From NCBI GenBank assembly GCA_910579075.1, contig CAJTSV010000010.1:48341-63423 (forward strand): a stretch of 15,083 nucleotides of DNA, read 5' to 3'. Below are positions 1-6,057 of the stretch, piece after piece. The stretch comes from an uncultured Eubacterium sp. GTDB lineage: Bacteria > Bacillota > Clostridia > Lachnospirales > Lachnospiraceae. The position numbers and the translations under genes are program-made. The number at the start of each line of letters is the position of its first letter. The first letter of the stretch is position 1. The notes below the pieces were generated by a model. That model ran no database searches. It saw only the letters and a list, made by a program, of their open reading frames with translations, and was not told the origin of the DNA.

Positions 1-131
1 AAGCCGCGATAAAAGAGCTGGGGACCTTATGCAGCCCGCCGGTTGGAAAATCAGGCGTCAATCACAGGCTGCGCAAATTAGAAGAAGCAGCAGAACAGAC
101 AGGCTATGAAAAAAGGAATGACCAGGCATGA
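1..131 (+). CDS. whiA: WhiA-type DNA-binding regulator, carboxy-terminal fragment
   Basis: Only the last 42 codons are in the window, read in the frame starting at base 3 and ending with TGA at 129-131. The peptide contains ELGTLCSPPVGKSGVNHRLR, which matches the conserved end of the WhiA helix-turn-helix domain, where the SPPVGKSGVNHRLRK stretch is nearly invariant in Firmicutes. WhiA is a LAGLIDADG-like/HTH protein linked to cell division in Firmicutes and to sporulation in actinomycetes. The stop overlaps the start of the next gene (ATGA), so the two are probably co-transcribed. The identification rests on this short motif only. The upstream part of the gene, and its usual yvcK/rapZ-type neighbours, lie outside the window. 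Confidence 0.85.
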   Translation, partial: AAIKELGTLCSPPVGKSGVNHRLRKLEEAAEQTGYEKRNDQA

Positions 132-1024
132 AAAAATTATTATTTGTTTATAATTCCCACGCAGGAAAAGCTTCGATTAAGGCAAAACTGGCAGATATTA
201 TTGACCTTATGGTAAAAAGCGATTATCAGGTTACCGTCCGCCCGACGCAGTACCCGGGGGACGCGGCAGACACCGTGGAGCGTGAAAGCAGGGACTATGA
301 CCTGATTGTATGCAGCGGCGGGGACGGCACGCTGGACGAAGCAGTGACCGGCATGATGCGCCTTTCGGAAAAAAGGCCAATCGGATATATTCCGATGGGA
401 AGCACGAATGATTTTGCAAATTCTTTAAAGCTTCCGAAAAATGTACTCAAAGCAGCTGAAACAGCACTCTGGGGAGAGCGGTTTGCGTGTGACGTCGGGC
501 AGTTTAATGATAACAGTTTTATTTATGTAGCGGCATTCGGGATTTTTACAGAAGTGTCCTACCAGACAAACCAGGAGCTGAAAAACCTGCTGGGCCATGC
601 AGCTTATATCCTGCAGGGGGCAAAAAGCCTTCTGGAAATCGAATCATATAACATGCAGGTGGAATATGAGGATGTTTTGCTGGAAGGCGAATTTATTTAC
701 GGAATGGTTTCCAATTCCATATCCGTGGGCGGATTTAAGCAGATTGCCGGGAAAAATGTGCTGCTGGATGACGGCGTGTTTGAAGTGACGCTTATCAAGC
801 GGCCGAAAAACCCGCTGGAATTAAACGAGATTATTACATCCCTGCTCGCGAGGGTTGATAATACAGAGCTGATTTATTCCTTTAAGACAGGCAGAATCCG
901 GTTTCTGGCAGAAAAGGCAGTGCCATGGACGCTGGACGGGGAATATGGCGGCACGCATATGGAAACAGAGATTAAAAACTGCCACCAGGCTGTCGAAATT
1001 ATGGTGAAAGCCAGGGAAGATTAA
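128..1024 (+). CDS. Diacylglycerol kinase family lipid kinase
   Basis: A 298-residue protein of the DagK/YegS/BmrU family, soluble kinases that phosphorylate diacylglycerol or related lipids at the cytoplasmic membrane face and recycle lipid from envelope synthesis. The catalytic domain fills the first half. It shows the glycine-rich nucleotide loop GGDGT at residues 64-68 and the PMGSTNDFA motif at about 89-97, which corresponds to the family's GTxNDFAR. The carboxy-terminal beta-sandwich includes DDGVFEVTLI and the late DGE at about 270. Length is normal for the family (about 290-310). The ATG overlaps the whiA stop by 4 bases, and AAGGA at 113-117 lies a suitable distance upstream, so it is translated with whiA. 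Substrate specificity (diacylglycerol versus another lipid) cannot be read from the sequence. Confidence 0.92.
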   Translation: MKKLLFVYNSHAGKASIKAKLADIIDLMVKSDYQVTVRPTQYPGDAADTVERESRDYDLIVCSGGDGTLDEAVTGMMRLSEKRPIGYIPMGSTNDFANSLKLPKNVLKAAETALWGERFACDVGQFNDNSFIYVAAFGIFTEVSYQTNQELKNLLGHAAYILQGAKSLLEIESYNMQVEYEDVLLEGEFIYGMVSNSISVGGFKQIAGKNVLLDDGVFEVTLIKRPKNPLELNEIITSLLARVDNTELIYSFKTGRIRFLAEKAVPWTLDGEYGGTHMETEIKNCHQAVEIMVKARED

Positions 1025-1030
1025 AAACAG

Positions 1031-1107
1031 GCGGATTCTGCAGGGATGTGCCATGGGGATGTCCGGCGGCAGAACGCACGGCTGCGGAATCCGGCGGCAG
1101 AACGCAC
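1031..1107. repeat. 18-bp direct repeat and inverted repeat between convergent genes
   Basis: The 85 bases between the kinase and the convergent zinc-ribbon gene contain an exact direct repeat, TCCGGCGGCAGAACGCAC, at 1062-1079 and 1090-1107, with a 28-base period. A separate inverted repeat pairs GGATTCTGCAG (1033-1043) with CTGCGGAATCC (1082-1092) if one T-G pair is allowed, with a loop of about 38 bases. No T-run follows either arm, so this is not a clear intrinsic terminator. It could be a weak bidirectional terminator or a local duplication. Confidence 0.7.
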
Positions 1108-1109
1108 CG

Positions 1110-1373
1110 TCAGTTGCGGATGTCCAGATAGTCGCCGCTTAAAATCAGCCGGACTTTTTCACGGCTGACGCCTGTTTCCCTGACAACCTCAAACAGCGGG
1201 GCAGAACCGTGTACCCTGAAATATTCTTTCACTTTTCCGTAGTCATCCAGCATTTCATTGCCGCAGCTGACACACTGGTAGCGGCCGATTCCTTTATATT
1301 CCAGGTCACAGCCGCATGAATCACAGTGCTCCGGCTTGTCAAATGCTATTTTTACCAGTCTGTTTAATTCCAT
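1110..1373 (-). CDS. Small zinc-ribbon plus helix-turn-helix protein
   Basis: An 87-residue protein with two CxxC pairs, Cys17/Cys20 and Cys34/Cys37, forming a probable zinc ribbon. The second half, about residues 46-85 (KVKEYFRVHGSAP then VVRETGVSREKVRLIL), looks like a short winged-helix or helix-turn-helix segment. This order resembles the small flagellar-operon-type protein YvyF, but there are no flagellar genes here, so I do not transfer that name. A strong ribosome site, AGGAGG, sits 7-8 bases before the ATG. A promoter with TTGATT and TATAAT lies just upstream (1428-1456, minus), so it is probably a single-gene transcript. Function is unknown; a small DNA- or RNA-binding regulator is the reasonable guess. 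Confidence 0.8.
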   Translation of the reverse strand: MELNRLVKIAFDKPEHCDSCGCDLEYKGIGRYQCVSCGNEMLDDYGKVKEYFRVHGSAPLFEVVRETGVSREKVRLILSGDYLDIRN

Positions 1374-1427
1374 AAATCCTCCTGCGTATTCGGTTACGGT
1401 ATGTCTGGTGCAAGCGTATATGCATCC

Positions 1428-1456
1428 ATTATATTCGGAATTATGGAAAAAATCAA
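1428..1456 (-). promoter_or_regulatory. Sigma-A-type promoter for the zinc-ribbon gene
   Basis: Read on the minus strand, TTGATT (1456-1451) and a perfect TATAAT (1433-1428) are separated by exactly 17 bases. This predicts transcription from about 1421, about 48 bases before the ATG at 1373. Confidence 0.7.
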
Positions 1457-1604
1457 TATCCGAGTGGGAGAATTTTACAGTCCGGCTTTTGCGGGTATAA
1501 AGGCCGTGGGGATGTTTGGAGATATGCTTGCCAGAACAGACACAGAAAATATCTGAACAGCTGCTGTCAGGTCATTATCAGAAAAACAATACGGTTTTTT
1601 GTAA

Positions 1605-1688
1605 ATCGCTGCATTAGTTTCACGCATAAATTAAGCCTTTTGTCTTGTTTCAGACAACAGGCTTAATTTACGGCTAATGCAGTGCGAT
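1605..1688. repeat. Long imperfect inverted repeat (29 paired bases)
   Basis: Four nested pairings share one axis: ATCGC (1605-1609) with GCGAT (1684-1688); TGCATTAG (1610-1617) with CTAATGCA (1674-1681); TAAATTAAGCC (1627-1637) with GGCTTAATTTA (1660-1670); and TTGTC (1640-1644) with GACAA (1653-1657) around an 8-base loop. An asymmetric internal loop of 9 versus 3 bases interrupts it. No T-run follows on either strand, so it is not a standard terminator. It may be a miniature mobile repeat, a stable 3' end of the amidase mRNA, or a structured RNA. Confidence 0.75.
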
Positions 1689-1837
1689 ATTCATTTCTAG
1701 ACATTATGGAATGACATGCCATGTTGCAAATCTGCCTTTTACGTTCGAAGCTAGGGGTATAGCTTTGACATTTCAGGTAATGCATGGAAGCTTTTTCTAT
1801 TATCAGCACTTAGCTGTATAAAACGAAATAGTTCAAT

Positions 1838-2791
1838 TTACATTTTGTAAATAATAAATCCTCCGGATAGAGAATATTCACTAAGTTTTTTAGTTTTAGT
1901 ATTACTAGTATGTGCAGCAACAGTAAAATCATTACTAGCAGAATGCTTTTTAATAATAATCAAAGTATGATAAGCACTTCCATTAGAGTTTAACAATGAA
2001 ATGGCATCTCCGACTTTGGCATAATTAAAGGCACTGGATCCGGTTGAAGAAAAAGTGCGATACCCATTCGAGTTAGATTGCCAAAAGTTTCTAAAGGCAT
2101 TTGCACCTCTCCATGTTGAAGATACATTTCTGACATTACAGGTATTTCCTCTGGAAAACCAATTTGACCAATTGTCTGCTTCAGCAGATGTACCGGGAGT
2201 TCCTTTCATGCTCTTTCCGCCGGCATATAAACATTGTGAAACAAAATTAGCGCAATCACCCCCATAGCTGTTCCAGTCAGGGTAAGCAGAATTGTAATTC
2301 ATGGCATAATTTGTGGCATAGGTGACTGCGGCGTTAGCAGAATAAGTTGAGTATGAAGATAGATTATTCTGGCCGCTATTGTCACGGGATAATGGCATAT
2401 TTTGGGTTTGTGTTACTATTTCATAATCTTCAATATACGAATCAACGTAGAATTTATTTATATTATCAATGGACATAATTTCATCATAATTTTTTTGAAG
2501 ATATGAAAGGTTATATTTCCATTTGTCAAATGAGGTATTTTGTCCGCTGTGTCTGCTGATTAATTCTACAATGTAGTTTTCCTTAGCCATCATATTTTCA
2601 TAAGCTTCGTCAATCAGATTTAAATTGTTGATTTTGGACTCAAATGACGAAGATGCTGATTCAGAAAATATGTATGGTGCAGTTTTTGGCTGCGAGTAGC
2701 CCGCTGCTGTGGCTGTATTTGATGGAAACAATGCTATACCTGTTATTAGCGCACCAATTAATGTTTTTGAAATCATTTTTCTATAGTTCAT
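1838..2791 (-). CDS. Secreted amidase-domain (Amidase_6-like) protein
   Basis: A 317-residue exported protein. Residues 1-30 form a signal peptide with a Lys/Arg start, a hydrophobic core and a likely cut after an Ala-rich TATAA. Residues about 50-130 are polar and probably helical. From about residue 155 the sequence YATNYAMNYNSAYPDWNSYG leads into GGDCANFVSQCLYAGG at 177-192, the hallmark of the putative amidase domain (Pfam Amidase_6), a papain/NlpC-like fold. Cys180 is the likely nucleophile and His275 (in AYHTLIII) the likely base. Such proteins are thought to act on peptidoglycan or other amide bonds outside the membrane, but the substrate is not established. AAGGAG lies 8 bases before the ATG. 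It is the last gene of the sigma-factor cluster, 29 bases after the lipoprotein gene. Its DNA is clearly AT-richer than its neighbours: 2401-2460 has only 15 G/C of 60. Confidence 0.85.
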   Translation of the reverse strand: MNYRKMISKTLIGALITGIALFPSNTATAAGYSQPKTAPYIFSESASSSFESKINNLNLIDEAYENMMAKENYIVELISRHSGQNTSFDKWKYNLSYLQKNYDEIMSIDNINKFYVDSYIEDYEIVTQTQNMPLSRDNSGQNNLSSYSTYSANAAVTYATNYAMNYNSAYPDWNSYGGDCANFVSQCLYAGGKSMKGTPGTSAEADNWSNWFSRGNTCNVRNVSSTWRGANAFRNFWQSNSNGYRTFSSTGSSAFNYAKVGDAISLLNSNGSAYHTLIIIKKHSASNDFTVAAHTSNTKTKKLSEYSLSGGFIIYKM

Positions 2792-2820
2792 TATGTATTC
2801 TCCTTTTTGGTGATATATGA

Positions 2821-3357
2821 TTAGTACCCTTCATTTAAAACCTCAAAACTATTCCAGTTATCCTTGCTGCCAAGCGTGATGTATCTTTTTTCAGCAGCAT
2901 TTTCTTCTGATACCTCGAAGCATATAAGTTCCGCTTCATCATAATCTTCATAAATGTCATATCTGGGATTTCTTTGTGTCTGTTTCATGGAAAGCGGTTC
3001 ACGATGAATGGAACGGTAGTAATCGCCTGCTGTTTGCAGCGCTCGGGAAAGTTCATCTTCGGATAATTCTGGAAGCAGGTTTCCCTGGGATGTTATAGGT
3101 TCTGAATCAGGCATGTGTTCCGCAAGAGGTTCCTGTGCTGAATCAGAAAGATGCTGCCTGTTAGTTCCTTTCAGCGTCTGATTTTTTTCATCATCTGCTT
3201 TTGATGCCGCGGGTGTTTGGTTTATATCTTTTTTCACCTCCTCTTTCATTTTTGAGAAATCGCCTGTATTTGTATGATGATTGGAACTTACACTTCCTGA
3301 GCATCCTGTAAAGCATATAAGCAATAAAACAATATAAATAAAGAAAAAATGTTTCAT
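2821..3357 (-). CDS. Lipoprotein of unknown function in the sigma-factor cluster
   Basis: A 178-residue protein. It begins with a hydrophobic signal (KHFFFIYIVLLLICFTG) and a lipobox ending at Cys19 (FTGC), so it should be lipid-anchored on the outer membrane face. A Ser/Asn/Asp-rich, probably disordered linker runs from about residue 20 to 90. A folded carboxy-terminal part (about 95-178) ends in WNSFEVLNEGY, reminiscent of small extracytoplasmic domains such as DUF4829, but I cannot assign it firmly. The frame is open upstream to 3573, but the start at 3357 is supported by AAGGAG directly before it and by the signal peptide; the upstream extension lies inside the anti-sigma gene. It may modulate the signal sensed by the anti-sigma factor or assist the amidase protein. 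Both ideas are inferred from position only. Confidence 0.75.
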   Translation of the reverse strand: MKHFFFIYIVLLLICFTGCSGSVSSNHHTNTGDFSKMKEEVKKDINQTPAASKADDEKNQTLKGTNRQHLSDSAQEPLAEHMPDSEPITSQGNLLPELSEDELSRALQTAGDYYRSIHREPLSMKQTQRNPRYDIYEDYDEAELICFEVSEENAAEKRYITLGSKDNWNSFEVLNEGY

Positions 3358-3424
3358 AGGAATCTCCTTCTGTATCTGACTGAAATTATAAACAGGATAT
3401 GCTGTCACAGTTAAAAATAATATT

Positions 3425-4150
3425 TTATGGCATATGTTTGATTGGCTGGCTGTCTGGCAGCGAAATAAAATGGTCTTCCGGCCTGATTTTATAATCGCGG
3501 ACAGATGCGTGAAAACGCCCGTCATTACTAAGGTGCAGCTCGATGGCCTGGGTATGGCAGCGGCCGTTTTCATCTGTTATTTCCATGACAATCAAATCAT
3601 TTTTTTCTTCTGCTGCAAGGTCTGCAATACGATTACTTTTTTGCAGCTTTTGCAGGAGATTGCTGGGCCGCCAGTAAATAACCAGATAATAATAGTCTTC
3701 TTCGCTGCAGCCATATGGAACTGTAAAATTTTTGCTTAATCCATAGCTGGCTCTTTTTTCTGTCCAGTCGATAAATTCTATCCATTCATTTTTACACGAA
3801 AAGCGGATGCTTTTTATATTTTCTCCTAATACATAAAACATCAGGGGAATTCCGTTCATTTCACCGCTGTCGCTGATGGTGCCTGCAGATGTAACCGTCT
3901 GGGATTCGGTAAGCTGCGCATTCGTTCCGTAAGCGTAAACAGTGACAGGCGGCCTCATGTTCCAGGAAAAGTATCTGGCAGCCAGAAACGAAAGGCAGAG
4001 CATAGAGGCCAGAATGGTATATGTAACATATGCTTTGCGGTGTGTTTTTACGGGACAGAAATGATAAGCTTCTATTAAAAAACGGTCATTTACTTGTTCC
4101 CATGCAGCCTGAAAAGCAGGTAAATCTTTGTGGGTATGTTTTTCTTTCAT
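3425..4150 (-). CDS. Membrane-anchored probable anti-sigma factor
   Basis: A 241-residue protein whose start overlaps the stop of the sigma-factor gene by 4 bases (ATGA), the usual arrangement for a sigma/anti-sigma pair. Residues 1-39 are charged and would be cytoplasmic. Residues about 40-60 (YVTYTILASMLCLSFLAARY) form one membrane segment. The remaining 180 residues would be outside the cell. The short cytoplasmic part could bind the sigma factor and the large extracytoplasmic part could sense an envelope signal, in the manner of the DUF4179-type anti-sigma proteins common in Firmicutes. I do not see the HxxxCxxC motif of zinc anti-sigma factors. The role is inferred from position and topology; sequence similarity to a named family is not evident by eye. 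Confidence 0.7.
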   Translation of the reverse strand: MKEKHTHKDLPAFQAAWEQVNDRFLIEAYHFCPVKTHRKAYVTYTILASMLCLSFLAARYFSWNMRPPVTVYAYGTNAQLTESQTVTSAGTISDSGEMNGIPLMFYVLGENIKSIRFSCKNEWIEFIDWTEKRASYGLSKNFTVPYGCSEEDYYYLVIYWRPSNLLQKLQKSNRIADLAAEEKNDLIVMEITDENGRCHTQAIELHLSNDGRFHASVRDYKIRPEDHFISLPDSQPIKHMP

Positions 4151-4734
4151 AACCGGATGCCCTCCTGTTCCAGATATTTTTTCAGTTTTCTTCGAAGCCG
4201 CATTAATTTTGCAGAGACACTGTTCTCGCGCATTCCGAAGACGTTTGCTATTTCGCTGACAGAATCCGCATACCAGTACCTTTTTATCAGCATGACCCGG
4301 CTGTTTTGGTCTAACGAATCCAAAAAACGTTCAATCGCTTCTGTCAGGATTTCCTGCGCATGAGGATTCGCATTTCTGCCCGCAGGAATGCATTCTTCCA
4401 GTTCATGGATGGAAATATCATAAGAGCTGTTTCGCTTTCGGGCAAGATTATAGCGGGATTTTTTCAAAGAAATATTGCGGACAATCCGGCATACATAAGC
4501 TGCCAGCGGATTGGGGCGCTCGGGCGGTATGCGGTTCCATATGCCCAGATAGGCATCGTTGATGCATTCTTCGACATCCTGCCAGTCATTTAAAATATTG
4601 TATGAAATTTTTTTGCATAATTCTCCGTATTTACTGGAGAGTTCCTGAATTGCTTTTTCTGACCTTGCATCAAATAATTCAATAATTTTGTCGTCTTCCA
4701 GCGCTTTGCCGCAGAATGTCTTGTATGTGTTCAT
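4147..4734 (-). CDS. ECF-type RNA polymerase sigma factor
   Basis: A 195-residue sigma-70 family protein of the extracytoplasmic-function type, with only regions 2 and 4. Region 2 spans about residues 30-95. Its DVEECINDAYLGIWNRIP (53-70) corresponds to the DAEDxxQExFLxxW core-binding helix, followed by the promoter-melting segment AAYVCRIVRNISLKKSR. Region 4 spans about 134-188, with a helix-turn-helix VSEIANVFGMRENSVSAKLMRLRRKLKKYL that would read the -35 element. Length is typical. It heads the minus-strand cluster of anti-sigma, lipoprotein and amidase genes, which are its probable targets or partners. The ribosome site is weak (a GGGGG run about 5 bases before the ATG). The regulated promoters were not identified with confidence. 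Confidence 0.92.
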   Translation of the reverse strand: MNTYKTFCGKALEDDKIIELFDARSEKAIQELSSKYGELCKKISYNILNDWQDVEECINDAYLGIWNRIPPERPNPLAAYVCRIVRNISLKKSRYNLARKRNSSYDISIHELEECIPAGRNANPHAQEILTEAIERFLDSLDQNSRVMLIKRYWYADSVSEIANVFGMRENSVSAKLMRLRRKLKKYLEQEGIRL

Positions 4735-4812
4735 TGGAACCCCCGCTGTGTTCTGGTAAAATGTTTCTTTACCTATATACTACCATTTTTATGGGAAATA
4801 TGACGTTTCGGA

Positions 4813-4835
4813 GAAAAAAATAGTTTATTTTTTTC
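4813..4835. repeat. AT-rich perfect palindrome between divergent promoters
   Basis: GAAAAAAATA (4813-4822) and TATTTTTTTC (4826-4835) are perfect inverted copies around a 3-base centre, in the 230 bases between the sigma-factor and aldolase starts. The A/T tracts could bend DNA or act as an upstream promoter element. The symmetry alone does not prove a regulator site. Confidence 0.6.
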
Positions 4836-4872
4836 GTGGCCCGGCTTTTTTGGAATGTATCAGAAAATGTTC

Positions 4873-4901
4873 TTTATTTTTCCAGCAAAAAATGATATGA
4901 T
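4873..4901 (+). promoter_or_regulatory. Candidate promoter for the aldolase gene
   Basis: TATGAT at 4896-4901 is preceded by TGA at the extended -10 position. A weak TTTATT (4873-4878) lies 17 bases upstream. Transcription would start at about 4908. A short hairpin, AAGGCA-CAA-TGCCTT (4913-4927), would lie near the 5' end of the mRNA and might protect it. Confidence 0.55.
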
Positions 4902-4964
4902 GAAAACAGCAAAAGGCACAATGCCTTACAAAAATCAAATCGATAGAATATGGAGGAGTTTGAC

Positions 4965-5828
4965 ATGTTAGTATCAGCAGCAGAAATGCTCAAGAAAGCA
5001 AAAGCCGGACATTATGCGGTAGGCCAGTTTAACATTAACAACCTGGAATGGACAAAGTCTGTGTTATTAACAGCACAGGAATTGAACAGCCCGGTTATTT
5101 TAGGCGTATCCGAAGGTGCTGGAAAGTACATGACAGGGTTTAAGACGGTTGCCACTATGGTGAAAGCCATGGATGAAGAACTCGGAATCACGGTTCCGGT
5201 TGCACTGCATTTAGACCACGGTACATACGAAGGATGCTATAAGTGCATCAAGGCAGGTTTTACATCTATCATGTTTGATGGTTCCCATTATCCGATTGAG
5301 GAAAATGTTGCAAAGACAAAAGAGCTGGTTGCAGTTTCCCACAACTTAGGCTTATCGATTGAAGCAGAAGTAGGTTCTATCGGCGGCGAGGAAGACGGTG
5401 TGGTAGGCGCTGGCGAATGTGCAGACCCTCAGGAATGCAAGGCGATTGCAGACCTTGGCGTAGACATGCTTGCAGCAGGCATTGGTAATATTCATGGAAA
5501 ATACCCGGAAAACTGGGCAGGCTTAAGCTTCGAAACGCTTGATGCCGTACAGAAAGAGACAGGGGACATGCCGTTAGTGCTTCACGGCGGTACCGGTATT
5601 CCGGAAGACATGATTAAAAAGGCAATCTCTCTGGGCGTTGCAAAAATCAATGTAAATACCGAATGCCAGTTATCCTTCCAGGAAGCAACCCGCAAATATA
5701 TCGAAGCTGGCAAAGACCAGGAAGGCAAAGGCTTTGACCCGCGCAAGCTGTTAGCACCGGGTGCAGAAGCAATCAAGGCTACGGTAAAAGAGAAAATGGA
5801 ATTATTCGGTTCCGTAGGAAAAGCTTAA
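4965..5828 (+). CDS. fba: Class II fructose-1,6-bisphosphate aldolase
   Basis: A 287-residue zinc-dependent aldolase that reversibly splits fructose-1,6-bisphosphate into glyceraldehyde-3-phosphate and dihydroxyacetone phosphate in cytoplasmic glycolysis and gluconeogenesis. Visible signatures are HLDHG at 82-86 (Asp84 catalytic, His85 metal ligand), EAEVGSIGG at about 133-141, the metal ligands His177 (in IHGKY) and His207 (in LHGGTG), and the phosphate-binding GVAKINVNTE at 224-233. Length fits the shorter class IIB enzymes; the related tagatose-bisphosphate or sedoheptulose-bisphosphate aldolases cannot be fully excluded, but the sequence is that of the common housekeeping form. An ATG at 4950 is also in frame, but GGAGG (4952-4956) is placed ideally for the ATG at 4965 and would lie inside the longer version, so 4965 is chosen. 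Confidence 0.93.
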   Translation: MLVSAAEMLKKAKAGHYAVGQFNINNLEWTKSVLLTAQELNSPVILGVSEGAGKYMTGFKTVATMVKAMDEELGITVPVALHLDHGTYEGCYKCIKAGFTSIMFDGSHYPIEENVAKTKELVAVSHNLGLSIEAEVGSIGGEEDGVVGAGECADPQECKAIADLGVDMLAAGIGNIHGKYPENWAGLSFETLDAVQKETGDMPLVLHGGTGIPEDMIKKAISLGVAKINVNTECQLSFQEATRKYIEAGKDQEGKGFDPRKLLAPGAEAIKATVKEKMELFGSVGKA

Positions 5829-5921
5829 ATCTGCGGATTTGGTGAATCTGCTGAAAAATCGGAAAGAATCTGGATGAATTTTCAAATGATTCCTGAAATT
5901 CCGAAAAGAAAAAAGAAAGTC

Positions 5922-5950
5922 TTGTAATCCGCATAAAATTGGTGTATGTT
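5922..5950 (+). promoter_or_regulatory. Candidate promoter for glutamine synthetase
   Basis: TTGTAA (5922-5927) and TATGTT (5945-5950) are spaced by 17 bases. Transcription would begin at about 5957, giving a leader of about 100 bases that contains the terminator at 5970-6006. Confidence 0.5.
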
Positions 5951-5969
5951 AATGGTAAGTAAGAAACAA

Positions 5970-6006
5970 ACAAGGGTGTTCCGGGTGGGGCATCCTTGTT
6001 TTTTTT
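5970..6006 (+). terminator. Intrinsic terminator upstream of glutamine synthetase (possible attenuator)
   Basis: ACAAGGGTG (5970-5978) pairs with CATCCTTGT (5991-5999), with one G-T pair. A run of eight T's (5999-6006) follows directly. It lies 142 bases after the aldolase stop and about 50 bases before the synthetase start. It may end the aldolase mRNA, or act as a conditional attenuator if the promoter at 5922-5950 is real. Confidence 0.85.
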
Positions 6007-6057
6007 CAGAACATACATATCCGTTTGGATGGAAAGAAAGGAAAAAAAGGAAAAAAT

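Larger units (their letters stand above)
1374..1837. other. 464-base intergenic region between the zinc-ribbon and amidase genes
   Basis: No convincing gene is present. From right to left it holds the region downstream of the amidase gene, a small hairpin AAGCTA-GGGGTA-TAGCTT at 1748-1765 without a T-run, the long hairpin at 1605-1688, a 51-codon plus-strand open frame (1401-1556) without a ribosome site, and the promoter of the zinc-ribbon gene. I see no canonical intrinsic terminator for the amidase transcript here. Confidence 0.6.

Noticed and set aside
1062..1107. A CRISPR-like repeat pair
   Set aside because: Only two copies with a 10-base gap and no cas genes; spacers would be far too short.
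3358..3573. An amino-terminal extension of the lipoprotein frame to 3573
   Set aside because: It lies inside the anti-sigma gene, and the inner ATG at 3357 has a ribosome site and begins a proper lipoprotein signal.
4777..4809. An ECF-type autoregulated promoter (GAAAC and TAGTAT on the minus strand) before the sigma gene
   Set aside because: The spacing between the two elements is about 22 bases rather than 16-17, so I cannot support it as a promoter.
6025..6057. Eleven extra residues at the start of glutamine synthetase
   Set aside because: They are encoded by the purine-rich ribosome-binding stretch and are nearly all Lys and Gly; the ATG at 6058 has good spacing.
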